A stretch of DNA of 64,000 bases from Methanobacterium aggregans (lineage in GTDB: Archaea > Methanobacteriota > Methanobacteria > Methanobacteriales > Methanobacteriaceae): positions 1-64,000 of the forward strand of contig NZ_JAGGLN010000004.1 of the NCBI RefSeq assembly GCF_017874455.1, written 5' to 3'. Below the pieces are notes generated by a model that was given only the letters and a program-made list of their open reading frames with translations, searched no databases and was not told the origin of the DNA. The position numbers were made by a program, and so were the translations under genes. Shown here piece after piece: positions 42,881-52,925 of this stretch (position 1 is the stretch's first letter; each line of letters begins with the position of its first letter).

Positions 42881-43492
42881 TCAATCACCATCAATGAATT
42901 TCTTTCATTATAATTTATTCATTAAACCATCATTAAGTTTTTTTTGTATCTTATTTTTTATTTTATTATCTTATTTTGTTTTATCTATCTTCTTATAGAA
43001 TTAAAATCAAGATTAAAATCATTTCCAATCAAATCATTAATTTTAAGGTAAATTAAACATTATTCTACAATTTTATTCCTTTTAAAAGAGTTTCAGTTAA
43101 TAATTGTATTTTATAAGGGATTGTACTTTTAAATGGATTGTACTTTTAAAATGGAATTTTAAAAAATTGAATTTTAAAATTAATAGTAGTTTCTCAAAGG
43201 ATTTAAAATTGTCCATGAATTTGGAAGGTGTGGACCTAAATTTTCAACTTATTCCATGAAGATCATCCCAAGCATCAATTTATAATTAAAATCCAAGAGC
43301 CCCTAAAATCATGAAAAAAATGTTAAGTTGATTTTTCAGTTGGAGTATCTCCGGGTTCAATGGTTTTCCGTGTTTTAAGTAACAAACAGAACTAATAGAT
43401 CATGAATAATGAATTGAATCTATTAAGATATTTAAAGGCTGGATTCTAAAGTTAGATTATCAACTCACTATTCACTTGTATAGGGCGTATGA
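42881..43492. other. Long AT-rich intergenic region
   Basis: About 600 bp. Near 43120-43180 there are reiterated TGTACTTTTAAAATGGAATTTTAAAA-like strings. No coding or RNA structure was recognised. Confidence 0.5.
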
Positions 43493-43675
43493 ATGAAAAA
43501 CCTGGAAATTGTTGATGGAGAAGAATTTGAGGTTGTATCCTGCAGCCCCAGATGTTACAAATGCAAATTCAAGCAGAAAATTGTTGTTCCAGAGCTTAAA
43601 AGGGTAAGTTTATCCTGCAGGCATCCCAAGGGCCCTGGAAATCCTGTGCACTGCATATACTTCAGACATTTATGA
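43493..43675 (+). CDS. Small Cys-rich protein, function unknown
   Basis: 60 residues with five Cys: CSPRCYKCKFKQK, then SCRHPKGPGNPVHC. The spacing suggests a zinc knuckle or Fe-S site. A weak ribosome binding site (AGGGCG) lies close to the ATG. No overlapping ORF on either strand is better, and the region around it is otherwise noncoding. I do not recognise the family. Coding status is likely but not certain. Confidence 0.5.
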   Translation: MKNLEIVDGEEFEVVSCSPRCYKCKFKQKIVVPELKRVSLSCRHPKGPGNPVHCIYFRHL

Positions 43676-43939
43676 TCCAGGATCCTGCACCCTGCTTTTA
43701 TTTGGGAGATTCACAACGTTACAACCCCCATCACATTATACCTCAGATTCTTTTTAGTTTTTCCATGTTTTTTTCCATGTTTTCATTCAAAAATAGGTAT
43801 TCTTAACCCCTCGATAGTAAAGTTTAAGTATACAGATGTTTTAAATTATTATTCAATAGATATATTGATTGAATTTGGATTAACTTTGAAGAAAGACCTT
43901 CTTTAATGGAAGACCAAAGCAAAGGGTAGGTGTTAAATA

Positions 43940-44272
43940 ATGGTGGAGTTATCAAGCCTGTACAATTTGGATGTGTACACAACACGTGGAAATTACGTCG
44001 GAAGAATCCAGGATGTTATCCTGAACATAAAAAAAGGCAGGGTTTCAACCTTAAAAGCCGTGGCCATGAAAGCTGACAAAAAGAATGTTGGTCTTAAAGA
44101 CGTTATAAAAACCAGCATACGCATAGTCCCAGAAGACGATGAAATCCGACCTCTCAAGGAAGAAGGAACAATAGATATATCATACGATAGGGTTCAGGCA
44201 GTTGGTGACATTCTCCTAATCAGTCCTGAAGTACGTGAAACACCAACAGCCATAACTCAAGAGGAACCATAA
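43940..44272 (+). CDS. PRC-barrel domain protein
   Basis: 110 residues forming a PRC-barrel: LYNLDVYTTRGNYVGRIQDVILNIKKGRVSTL is the conserved beta-barrel front, and YDRVQAVGDILLISPE is the end. Small archaeal PRC-barrel proteins are conserved in euryarchaea and linked by some studies to RNA processing or cell division. Eleven bases separate it from nadX downstream, so they share a transcript. Confidence 0.88.
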   Translation: MVELSSLYNLDVYTTRGNYVGRIQDVILNIKKGRVSTLKAVAMKADKKNVGLKDVIKTSIRIVPEDDEIRPLKEEGTIDISYDRVQAVGDILLISPEVRETPTAITQEEP

Positions 44273-44283
44273 GGAAGAGTTTC

Positions 44284-45048
44284 ATGAGGGTTGGGATACT
44301 TGGCTGCGGCGCCATAGCTAACATAATCACTAATTTTGCAGTTGAAGGAAAGCTTGGCGTTGACCTGAAATTTTTTTATGACAGAGACCTGGAACGGGCT
44401 GAAAACCTGGCATCACAGGTTGATGGAACTGTTGCCCTTAAACTGGAGGACATGCTGGACAATGTCGACCTTGTTATAGAGGCTGCAGCCCCACAGGCAG
44501 TTGGAGAAGTGGTTCCCCAGGTACTTGAAGCTGGGGTTGACGTCATCATCATGAGTGTTGGTGCCCTTTTAAACAACGAGCTTCGGAAAAGGCTTGAGAA
44601 AACTGCATCAGAGAATAATGCAAAGATATACGCACCATCTGGAGCCATTGTAGGACTTGATGGTATCAAAGCAGCTTCAATAGGTAAGATACAGAGTGCC
44701 TCACTTGTAACGCGTAAACCTCCAAAATCCCTTGGAATTGTAACAGATGAGGAACAGGTTCTCTACGAGGGAAAAGCTGGAGAGGCTGTTCAAAAGTTTC
44801 CAATGAACATAAACGTGGCTGCATCTTTAAGCCTGGCCTGTGGAAGGGAAGTGGATGTTAAAATCATAGCAGACCCCTCAGTTAACAGGAACATGCATGA
44901 AGTTCATGTGGTTGGAGACTTCGGAGAGTTCACAACAATAACAAAAAATATGCGATGCTCAATGAACCCTAAAACAAGTGTTCTTGCAGCCTACTCTGCA
45001 ATCAAACTTCTTAAAAGTTTGAATGAAAACATACGTGTGGGCACCTGA
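44284..45048 (+). CDS. nadX: L-aspartate dehydrogenase NadX
   Basis: 254 residues. MRVGILGCGAIANIITNF is the NAD(P)-binding Gly-rich loop, and APSGAIVGLDGIKAAS plus NINVAASLSLACGREVDVKIIADP are the hallmark segments of the NadX family. It oxidises aspartate to iminoaspartate for NAD synthesis with NadA. It is downstream of and coupled to the PRC-barrel gene. Confidence 0.93.
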   Translation: MRVGILGCGAIANIITNFAVEGKLGVDLKFFYDRDLERAENLASQVDGTVALKLEDMLDNVDLVIEAAAPQAVGEVVPQVLEAGVDVIIMSVGALLNNELRKRLEKTASENNAKIYAPSGAIVGLDGIKAASIGKIQSASLVTRKPPKSLGIVTDEEQVLYEGKAGEAVQKFPMNINVAASLSLACGREVDVKIIADPSVNRNMHEVHVVGDFGEFTTITKNMRCSMNPKTSVLAAYSAIKLLKSLNENIRVGT

Positions 45049-45324
45049 TTTTAGAGATTCCCATTAATATACTTCTGCGTTAATCTTAATCTGATTATTT
45101 TATGATACCTATTTTTCTTTTAATTTCAGATCTTGCAGAAAATTATGGATAATTTTTTCATTTAATTTTTAATGGATGCAAATTTAATTAGAGGGTTACT
45201 ACAACTTTTATATAATCACAAGTTTGAATGAGTTAAAAAAACAGCTGAAATAAAATCACTGAACTTTTTTAGAACTATGGTATGTAAAAATGATAGTATC
45301 TGTGAAACTAAGAGTTGAATCAAC
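45049..45324. other. Intergenic region upstream of thg1
   Basis: AT-rich with a TATA-like TTTTATATAATC near 45208. No gene was recognised. Confidence 0.45.
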
Positions 45325-46068
45325 ATGAAGGAATGTGAAATTTTCTCCAATCTGAAGATTCCCTGCGGGTCCAAGATCCTTTTGAGAATGGATGGACGGG
45401 GTTTTTCAAAGCTCTCCCGGAGAATTGGATTTAAAAAACCCTACGATATAGATTTTGCCAGGGCAATGGTTGAAAGCTGCAGGATGTTCTCAGAGGAGTT
45501 TGCCCCATCCTTGGTTTACACCTTCTCAGATGAGATAAACGTACTGCTCTCAGACGTTCCATTTGGGGGGCGTGTTGAGAAGCTGGACTCTGTTTTTTCA
45601 GGTTTCATATCCAGTGCATTCACAGTATCCCTCATGAAGGTGCCTACCTTCAGGAAGTACATGGATGGATCCAAACCCATATCCTTCGACTGTCGCATCA
45701 TACCAGTATCCAGGGACATGGTTGTTGATTACTTCAAAAACAGGCAGGACGAAGCCTGGAGAAACTGTATCAACGGATACGCCTACTGGATGCTCAGGGA
45801 GGATCACAGCAAAGAGGAAGCTGTTGAACTACTGCAGATGAAAAAAAGCCGGGACTTACATGAACTGATATTTGAAAGGGGGATCAACATAGTGGAAGTT
45901 CCTGCATGGCAGAGGCGGGGAATTGGAATGTACAAGAAGAGGGTTCAGGTTGAAGGTTACAATCCCATATCCCGGAAAAATGTTGTATCTGAACGTTTAA
46001 AACTCTTAGAGGACTGGAATCTGCCCCTATTTGATGAAACATTTTTAAAAAATACTGAAATCCTTTAA
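45325..46068 (+). CDS. tRNA(His) guanylyltransferase-like protein (Thg1/TLP)
   Basis: 247 residues. Early ILLRMDGRGFSKLSRR (metal-binding Asp and the phosphate-contact region) and YTFSDEINVLLSD (second catalytic Asp/Glu) are the Thg1 polymerase motifs, with FDCRIIP later. Thg1 family enzymes add nucleotides in the 3'-5' direction. Archaeal members add G-1 to tRNA(His) in a template-dependent way or repair tRNA 5' ends. It stands just upstream of a JAMM-domain gene. Confidence 0.93.
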   Translation: MKECEIFSNLKIPCGSKILLRMDGRGFSKLSRRIGFKKPYDIDFARAMVESCRMFSEEFAPSLVYTFSDEINVLLSDVPFGGRVEKLDSVFSGFISSAFTVSLMKVPTFRKYMDGSKPISFDCRIIPVSRDMVVDYFKNRQDEAWRNCINGYAYWMLREDHSKEEAVELLQMKKSRDLHELIFERGINIVEVPAWQRRGIGMYKKRVQVEGYNPISRKNVVSERLKLLEDWNLPLFDETFLKNTEIL

Positions 46069-46123
46069 TATTATTTAGATCATGTGAAGTTGGATTTGAA
46101 TCATATAAAACTGGTGAATTGAA

Positions 46124-46525
46124 ATGTTGGGATTTGGAAGGAAAAAAATCGAATATGTGCAGATCGACAGTGAGCTCATTGAAGAAATCATGAACATTGC
46201 AAAGGAAGCTTATCCAAATGAATTCAGTGCAATGCTCCAGGGAAAAGTTGAGGATAATATTTTAAAGATAGAAGGACTGATATTTCTCCCGGGAGCTGCC
46301 TCTGAAAGCGGCGCTGTAATGGAGATATTCATGATGCCCATGTTAACAGATGCAGTTGGCTCTGTGCACAGCCATCCTGGATACGATGCAAGCCCATCAA
46401 CTGCAGACCTCCAGTTCTTCTCAAAACAGGGCTCATTCCATATTATAATAGCCCAACCATATGATGTTGACAGTATCAGGGCTTACGATACCTTTGGCGA
46501 GCCTGCAGAATTTGAAATTGTCTGA
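46124..46525 (+). CDS. JAMM/MPN+ metalloprotease-like protein
   Basis: 133 residues. The motif GSVHSHPGYDASPSTADL with an upstream Glu (PNEFSA) is a complete JAMM zinc site (E, HxH, D). Archaeal single-domain JAMMs remove ubiquitin-like SAMP conjugates or act in sulfur transfer. No SAMP or E1-like gene is adjacent. Confidence 0.88.
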   Translation: MLGFGRKKIEYVQIDSELIEEIMNIAKEAYPNEFSAMLQGKVEDNILKIEGLIFLPGAASESGAVMEIFMMPMLTDAVGSVHSHPGYDASPSTADLQFFSKQGSFHIIIAQPYDVDSIRAYDTFGEPAEFEIV

Positions 46526-46813
46526 AGGGAGTGAAACTATTTAAAAGTTTAAAATCTTTGAATAAAAAAATGGTTTTTTATAACTGGGACACGTGTTAAA
46601 TTATAAAATAATTAAACTTTTTTTTAATTGTAAACCTATAAAAATATAAAAATTAGTAAAAAAGAGATTTAAAAAAAATCAGGCCTTGAAGGTATAAATA
46701 AAGCCATATTATCCTTTAAAAGATAAATAAAAAGTTGATATTTAATTATATTTAATATTAAGGCAAAAACTCAATATTTATAATTAAATCTCATGAATTT
46801 AAGCTTCAAAGTA
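46526..46813. other. AT-rich convergent intergenic region
   Basis: T/A runs at 46565-46680 probably end the JAMM and serA transcripts. No gene was recognised. Confidence 0.4.
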
Positions 46814-48385
46814 TTACAAATCCACTGCAACAGCGTCGTAAACATTTTCAAGCTTTTTAAGTTCTTCGATCACGTTGGATGGAACACTCTGGTCAACACG
46901 CAGAACCATGACAGCTTCACCACCAAGTTCTTTACGACCCACCTGCATTTTAGCTATGTTTATGCCGTGTTCCCCCAGTTTTGTGCCTATTGAACCAATT
47001 ATTCCAGGTATGTCCCTGTATCTGACGATTAACATGGTCCCCTCGGTTTCAACATCCACCTTGTAGCCGTTTATCATGACGATCTTTGGTTCACCAACGA
47101 AGATTCCTTCGATACTCATCTCTGTGTCATCGGATTTAACATCAATTTTTATAAGGTTTTTGTAGCCCTTAGCCTCACATCGTTTAGATTCTGTTATGAT
47201 TATGCCCCTGTTTTCAGCCATTGCAGCTGCATTCACCATGTTCACTGGTTCTGTGAGTATGGGGTTCAAAACTTCCTTGATTATCATCCTGGTGAGAACA
47301 CCTTTTTTCTGGAATTCTGCAAGTTCTCCGCAGTAAGTGATGTTAATCTCATTGATGTTGCCTTTGGCTGTTTGTATAATGAATTTTCCAAGTTTCTCTG
47401 TGAGTTTGAAGTATGGTTTTATGACTTGAAAGGTTTCAGGGTCAAGTACCGGCATGTTAAGAACGTTTTTGGGCGATTCACCTTTTAGAACCTTTTTAAC
47501 CTCATTTGCAACGATTATTGCTGCATCTCTCTGTGCTTCTGCTGTTGAAGCAGCTATGTGTGGTGTCAGGACAACGTTGTCAAGTTCGCAGAGGGGATTG
47601 TTTTTTGGAGGTTCAGTTTCAAATACATCGAGACCTGCACCCCTTATCTGGCCTGTTTTTAATGCTTCGTAAAGGTCTTCTTCGTTTATAATTCCTCCCC
47701 TTGCACAGTTAACTATGAATGCATTTTCCTTCATTATCTCGAACTGTGGCTTTGCAAGGAGGTGTTTGGTTTCAGGGGTTAATGGTACGTGTATGGTCAT
47801 AACATCTGAGTTTTTAAGAAGGGTTTCAAGGTCAACAACTGTTACTCCAAGCTCTGATGCTGCTTCCTCAGTTATGTATGGGTCGTAGACAAGTGTATCC
47901 ATTCCAAATGCTTTTAAACGGGTTACAACCTGGCTTCCAATCCTTCCCATCCCAATAACACCAAGGGTTTTGCAGTTGAGCTCCAGTCCCATGAATTTTT
48001 TCTTCTCCCATTTAGCTTCCTTAACAGATTTGTCTGCAATTGCTATTTTCCTTGCAAGTGAGAGTATGATTCCAATTGTGTGTTCTGCAACAGTTACTGA
48101 TGTTGATTCTGGTGCATTTACAACCATTATTCCCCTTTCAGTTGCTGCGGGAACATCAACGTTGTCAACACCAACTCCAGCCCTTGCTATGATCTTGAGT
48201 TTGTCAGCAGCAGCTATGACATCAGCAGTTAACTTGGTTCTGCTTCGGATCACTATGGCATCAAAATCTTTTATAACCTTTAAAAGATCTTCTTTTGTGA
48301 TTGAAGTGTCCACAACAACTTCTGCCGCATCTTTAAGCTCATCTATTCCTTTTTCATTTATTTGATCAGCGATAAGTACTTTCAT
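46814..48385 (-). CDS. serA: D-3-phosphoglycerate dehydrogenase SerA
   Basis: 523 residues, the long type with intervening and ACT domains. The NAD loop GVIGMGRIGSQV, the catalytic RGGIINEEDLYEAL and AGLDVFETEPP regions and TPHIAASTAEAQ are all present. The C-terminal ACT domain (PGIIGSIGTKLGEHGINIA) is the serine-sensing module. The start at 48385 follows GGAGCTGA, and seven upstream codons are likely untranslated. It makes phosphohydroxypyruvate for serine synthesis. Confidence 0.96.
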   Translation of the reverse strand: MKVLIADQINEKGIDELKDAAEVVVDTSITKEDLLKVIKDFDAIVIRSRTKLTADVIAAADKLKIIARAGVGVDNVDVPAATERGIMVVNAPESTSVTVAEHTIGIILSLARKIAIADKSVKEAKWEKKKFMGLELNCKTLGVIGMGRIGSQVVTRLKAFGMDTLVYDPYITEEAASELGVTVVDLETLLKNSDVMTIHVPLTPETKHLLAKPQFEIMKENAFIVNCARGGIINEEDLYEALKTGQIRGAGLDVFETEPPKNNPLCELDNVVLTPHIAASTAEAQRDAAIIVANEVKKVLKGESPKNVLNMPVLDPETFQVIKPYFKLTEKLGKFIIQTAKGNINEINITYCGELAEFQKKGVLTRMIIKEVLNPILTEPVNMVNAAAMAENRGIIITESKRCEAKGYKNLIKIDVKSDDTEMSIEGIFVGEPKIVMINGYKVDVETEGTMLIVRYRDIPGIIGSIGTKLGEHGINIAKMQVGRKELGGEAVMVLRVDQSVPSNVIEELKKLENVYDAVAVDL

Positions 48386-48687
48386 CTTTTCAGCTCCAAA
48401 TCTCATTTTTATATTAACATCAGATTGAAATTTTCTATATAATTAATTGGATTGAAATAGTTTAAAATTTGTTGTTAGTTCTAATCTTAATGAATGTTTT
48501 AATGAATGTTTTTAAAATTGAGCTTATTGAATTGATGCACATTCTTAGGATAAAATAGAAAATTACAAATCAACCTTAACCATAAAAAAACACCCAATGA
48601 ATTATAATGATGAATACAATTAATAGAAGGATAGCAATAAAAGGATTGTAATAGACTGTAAAAATAATGGAAATACGAGGTGTTAAT
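48386..48687. other. Divergent promoter region between serA and the YbjQ gene
   Basis: AT-rich. The direct repeat TTAATGAATGTTT occurs near 48487-48510. No gene was recognised. Confidence 0.45.
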
Positions 48688-49032
48688 ATGGTTTCTGTGG
48701 ATGAATTCATAATCGTTAGCTCAAACTACATTCCAGGATACGAAGTTCTGGAAACCAAGGGATTTGTATACGGACTTACTGTGAGAAGCAGGGGTGTTGG
48801 AGGGCAGGTCGGTGCAGGAATCCGTTCTATGTTTGGTGGAGAGATAAAGGAGTACGTGCAGATGATGGAACAGTCAAGGAACGAAGCCCTTGAAAGATTG
48901 ATCCAGCACGCTGAGGAAATGGGTGCAAATGCAGTTATAAGCACACGTTACGATTCAAACGATGTTGCAAACATAATGCAGGAAATACTTGCCTACGGAA
49001 CTGCAGTGGTTGCCCAGAAAGTTGAAGAGTAA
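48688..49032 (+). CDS. YbjQ/UPF0145 family protein
   Basis: 114 residues from the ATG at 48688, which follows GAGGTG. VETKGFVYGLTVRSRGVGGQ-type opening, ERLIQHAEEMGANAVISTRYDSN and AYGTAVVAQKV are the signatures of the YbjQ (heavy-metal-binding-like) family, a pentameric fold of unknown role. The previous seven codons have no ribosome binding site. Confidence 0.9.
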   Translation: MVSVDEFIIVSSNYIPGYEVLETKGFVYGLTVRSRGVGGQVGAGIRSMFGGEIKEYVQMMEQSRNEALERLIQHAEEMGANAVISTRYDSNDVANIMQEILAYGTAVVAQKVEE

Positions 49033-49254
49033 TATCTTCAATTTCTTTAGAATTTATTCCTAATATCAACATATTCCTAATATCAACACAACTAAATCTT
49101 AAAAATGAGATCAAAATATTTTAATCAATTATTTACACCTAAATTTTTACACCTAAATATCAATCAGATCATACTGAATATTACATTAAAAAAAGTATAA
49201 TCAATAAAAAAAATGATTAAAATTCTATTTTAAAATTCAAAAAAGGTCATAGAA

Positions 49255-50010
49255 ATGCTTGAAGGAACTATTAACATCAGTGGGAGAGAAATTCCAAGAA
49301 CCCTTCTTGGAACATCACCCTTCACAGGAATTGAAGCTGCACATTTCGGTCATAGAGCCATGCTCTACCAGCTAGATTTTCATGAAAATCCGGAAAAAGT
49401 CGCTGAAATAATCAGAAAATCCTATGAAATGGGAGTAAGAGGAATTCAGCTTATTCCACATCCATGGATAGTTGAAGCCCTTAAAATGGCCGTAGAAGTG
49501 GGCTGTGACATGGATATCATTGGTACGGTTCGTCCAGAAAATTCTTCAGATGATGTTGCCACCCTCTCTGAACTCGGTGCATCTGCCATGATCCTGCACC
49601 CTGCAACGGTTGATAAAATGGATTTTCAGGCTGTTGAAGAAGATTTACAGTTAGTTAGGGATGAAGGTGCAGTTTCAGGAGTTGCAACCAGTTTTCCCTT
49701 CCAGATCACTGAAAGACTCATTGGATCCTCTGTTTCTGACCTTTTCGACATTTACATGATACCCCTGAACAGACTGGGTTATCTGATGGACTGTGAGGGC
49801 TACCAACCTGAAGACCGTGTGAAACTCGAAGGCATGATCAAAAAACTGGATAAAACAGTTCTTGCCAGTAAAACCCTTGCTGCAGGAATATTACAACCAT
49901 CTGAAGCATTTGATTACATTAAAACAGTTGATTACGTAGATATGGTGAGTGTGGGCATTGGATCAGTTGCTGAGGCAGAGGAAACCTTCAGGATCATTGC
50001 ATCCAAATGA
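49255..50010 (+). CDS. Archaeal TIM-barrel-like protein, function unknown
   Basis: 251 residues. Alternating strands and helices (VRGIQLIPHPWIVEAL, MDIIGTVRPENS, ASAMILHPATVDK, TVLASKTLAAGILQPSEAF, VDMVSVGIGSVAEAE) give a TIM-barrel pattern resembling aldo/keto reductase-like or dihydropteroate-type barrels. The N-terminal RTLLGTSPFTG is aldo-keto reductase-like. I do not recognise a characterised relative. It appears to be a single-gene unit. Confidence 0.6.
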   Translation: MLEGTINISGREIPRTLLGTSPFTGIEAAHFGHRAMLYQLDFHENPEKVAEIIRKSYEMGVRGIQLIPHPWIVEALKMAVEVGCDMDIIGTVRPENSSDDVATLSELGASAMILHPATVDKMDFQAVEEDLQLVRDEGAVSGVATSFPFQITERLIGSSVSDLFDIYMIPLNRLGYLMDCEGYQPEDRVKLEGMIKKLDKTVLASKTLAAGILQPSEAFDYIKTVDYVDMVSVGIGSVAEAEETFRIIASK

Positions 50011-50293
50011 TTCATTGAAACAAATAGAATCCGCTCATGAAGGTTGAATTTCCTTTATTTTCCCATTTTTATCTTATTCTAAATCTTATTCTAAGATTTG
50101 AAGAAGGTTTTATAGGATTAAAAGTATTTAAGCAGGTTTTATAAAATTTATAAGATTTTTACCGGTTCAAATGAACTGAAGGATCATTTTAAAAAGGATC
50201 ATTTTAAATAAATATTAAAAGAAGGATCTGCAATATTTGTTTTTAAATTTAATTGATTCAATAGGTTTAAAATAAAAATAGAATGTTAAAGGA
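50011..50293. other. Intergenic region with direct repeats
   Basis: AAGGATCATTTTAAA is duplicated at about 50181-50211, and CTTATTCTAA and TTTATAAAA strings recur. Probably 3' ends of convergent genes. Confidence 0.5.
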
Positions 50294-51289
50294 TTAACTG
50301 CACTCTTTACGTTCGCGCACAACCCTTAGAAATTCCTTTGAAGTTTTCATCTCTTCCATTTCCCAGCTGTGAACCACTGGAATTCCCTCGATACATTTCA
50401 AGTTCCTTTTACCTTCCATTATGAAAACTGCATCAGTACCTGTTACTCCTGAAAGATCCTTCACATTCACTGCCATCTTCTTTAAAACAGTTTGGTTCCT
50501 GTTTTTTTCAAGGTTAGTTATTAATGGGCCCTGATTTTTCTGGATGTCACGTAAAACCTCTGCTTCAGGCTTTGCAAGGGCATCAAATGGTGTTCTGTTG
50601 GTTGGTACCACACCAAAGCCAAGGTCAACCAGTTTTCTTGGCTGGTTTTCAGTTTTACCAGTTTTTGCATTGGGCCTTGTAACAGTTGTTTCATGTTCTG
50701 GAACCTTAAAAAGATCCACTGAAAGTGTTATCCTCATGTTTAAGATGCTCTCAAGGATCATTGCAGTTTCTGGAAATGCACGTACCATTCCATGTTCGTA
50801 CTTGTAGATGGTTTCCCTTGATACATGGGCAAGATCCGCAAGATCCTTCAAGGAAAGGTTCTGTTCTTCCCTGGCTTCTTTTATCACATTTCCATCCATC
50901 CTTACGAAGTATCCTCCACGATCCGCGAATATTTCAGGATATATCTCCTCAAGGACCATGCTCCGCAGGGTTTCAATGGCAATTACAGGTATTCCATGTC
51001 GTTCATAAACAACGTCCTCTTCCAATAATTCACTTTTAGATTTAAGACCCACTATGAGTGGTGATGCCATGAACATGCTTGATAATTTTTTTATTTCCTC
51101 TGCCTGTTCTCCTGTGAAGCCGTCAACATTTATGAGAACCTTCATTAGGAGAAGTAGAAATTCATTTCTTGCAACCATATCGAAGCAGCTTCTATCATAT
51201 ATATTAGAAGTTTCAAAACCATGACTTGATAGAAGCTCGTTTATTTGAACTAAAATATGATCTCTTTGAGCGGGGATGTTACCTTGCAT
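50294..51289 (-). CDS. Archaeal HTH transcriptional regulator (COG1395 type)
   Basis: 331 residues. An N-terminal nuclease-like or sensor region (1-125) precedes a cro/XRE helix-turn-helix (LSLKDLADLAHVSRETIYKYE) near residues 145-170, and a C-terminal domain follows. This layout is that of the conserved euryarchaeal COG1395 regulators. Target genes are unknown. It is divergent from tiaS, whose start lies only 45 bases away, so it may control that promoter or itself. Confidence 0.85.
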   Translation of the reverse strand: MQGNIPAQRDHILVQINELLSSHGFETSNIYDRSCFDMVARNEFLLLLMKVLINVDGFTGEQAEEIKKLSSMFMASPLIVGLKSKSELLEEDVVYERHGIPVIAIETLRSMVLEEIYPEIFADRGGYFVRMDGNVIKEAREEQNLSLKDLADLAHVSRETIYKYEHGMVRAFPETAMILESILNMRITLSVDLFKVPEHETTVTRPNAKTGKTENQPRKLVDLGFGVVPTNRTPFDALAKPEAEVLRDIQKNQGPLITNLEKNRNQTVLKKMAVNVKDLSGVTGTDAVFIMEGKRNLKCIEGIPVVHSWEMEEMKTSKEFLRVVRERKECS

Positions 51290-51334
51290 TTGGGATCACC
51301 TAGGTGAATTAATTATGAATTATGCTATGAAATT

Positions 51335-52636
51335 ATGGATGATATTATGAATGATATGAGTAATGTATTGTTGAATGATGTATTGTACGTTGGCATTGAT
51401 GACACTGATTCCCAGGAGGGAATGTGCACCACTTATATAACTTGTGTTATAATTCGTGAACTTAAAGATTGTGGTTTTAAAATCCAGGGCTACCCGCGTC
51501 TAATACGCCTTAACCCATTTGCACGTTTCAAAACCCGTGGAAACGGTGCATTATCCTTTAAATTACTGGTTGATTCAGATGAAGAAATTGAAAAAGCTAA
51601 AAAAATTGTTTTAAAGGAAGTTGAAGAACTTTCAGAGCTTGGGGAGGAGAGGACGAATCCTGGAGTTGTGTTCTACAGTGGAAAGATCACCCATGAGTTG
51701 AAAGAATTCTCAATCAGAACCATACAAAATATAGTAACCATAGAAGAAGCAGAAGAACTTGCAACCAGTGTGGGGGCAGAATTCTTTAAATTTAAGAAGG
51801 GAAGGGGAATAATTGGTGCACTTGCAGCCATAGGATGCCCCCTTGATGATCGGACCTACGAATTTCTGGCATACAGAACCCCTGAAAACCGTGGAACTGA
51901 AAGGATGATAGGCCATGAATCTGTCAGGGAGATGAACAGACAGACCTACCCTGAAACCTTTGACAACGTTGATGATGGTTACACTGCAATAGAACCCCAC
52001 ACACCCTGTCCTGTTTTGTATGGTATACGTGGTGAAAGCCCTGAAGCTGTAAAAAAAGCCCATGATATGGTGGAGGTTGGTGAAACCATTGAAAGTTACT
52101 GCATCTTCAAAAGCAACCAGCACACAGATATGCACCTCCAATTTATTGATGAGATCAGTGAAATGGAACAGTTCAAGTGCTACATATTCGAGGCAGAGGT
52201 ATCCCAGAATCCCCATGTGATCGAGGGAGGTCATATCATATTCACAGCGGCTGATGGATCCGGGGAGATTGAATGTGCTGCCTACGAACCAACCAAGCAG
52301 TTTCGAGATGTTGTGCGGAAACTGGCCCAGGGTGACAAGCTCAGGATCTACGGAGGGATAGGTGAAAAGGGAACTCTAAACGTTGAGAAGTTCGAGATCC
52401 TGGAACTTGCACCCACCTACAAAACACTTAACCCCATCTGCAAATGCGGAAAGCGTATGAAATCAGCAGGTGCTGGTAAAGGTTACAAATGCCCTAAATG
52501 CGGTGAAAAACTTCGTGAAGCTGAAAAAGAGAAGATACCAGTTTCAAGGAGTATTGAAAAGGGTTTCTATGAAGTTCCGCCGTCTGCAAGGAGGCACCTG
52601 AGCAAGCCCATTGTGAGGATGGGTGAATCTGATTAA
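51335..52636 (+). CDS. tiaS: tRNA(Ile2) 2-agmatinylcytidine synthetase TiaS
   Basis: 433 residues. VGIDDTDSQEGMCTTY is the phosphate-binding TiaS motif, followed by an RLNPFARFKTRGNGALSF-type region, an OB domain and a C-terminal zinc ribbon (CKCG...CPKCG). It attaches agmatine to C34 of tRNA(Ile2) so that AUA is read as isoleucine, essential in archaea. The start at 51335 is uncertain because no clear ribosome binding site is visible. Several in-frame ATGs follow it, and the one at residue 8 is an alternative. Confidence 0.94.
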   Translation: MDDIMNDMSNVLLNDVLYVGIDDTDSQEGMCTTYITCVIIRELKDCGFKIQGYPRLIRLNPFARFKTRGNGALSFKLLVDSDEEIEKAKKIVLKEVEELSELGEERTNPGVVFYSGKITHELKEFSIRTIQNIVTIEEAEELATSVGAEFFKFKKGRGIIGALAAIGCPLDDRTYEFLAYRTPENRGTERMIGHESVREMNRQTYPETFDNVDDGYTAIEPHTPCPVLYGIRGESPEAVKKAHDMVEVGETIESYCIFKSNQHTDMHLQFIDEISEMEQFKCYIFEAEVSQNPHVIEGGHIIFTAADGSGEIECAAYEPTKQFRDVVRKLAQGDKLRIYGGIGEKGTLNVEKFEILELAPTYKTLNPICKCGKRMKSAGAGKGYKCPKCGEKLREAEKEKIPVSRSIEKGFYEVPPSARRHLSKPIVRMGESD

Positions 52637-52925
52637 CAAACCTTTTTAAAATCTTTTTAATGTTTTATTTAAAATACCCTTTTTGGGGATCTTATAATTT
52701 TTTAATGTTAGTTGTTTTTTTAGTAATTTTTATGACTTATTTTTTTATGAAAACAGTTTTTATTGTTTTATCTGATCTAATTCCACATCATATTTAATAA
52801 TAGTTCAATGCTCCTTATTGTTCAATAACCTTCATTATTAATAATAATTATGTGGATCTTAATAATTCCTGGGATGGTGTTCCACCAACATAAGTTTATG
52901 TTTGATGAGACAAGTTTATAGATCG
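52637..52925. other. AT-rich promoter region
   Basis: T-rich just after tiaS (probable terminator). AAGTTTATG near 52893 could be the TATA element for the next gene. No gene was recognised. Confidence 0.4.
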
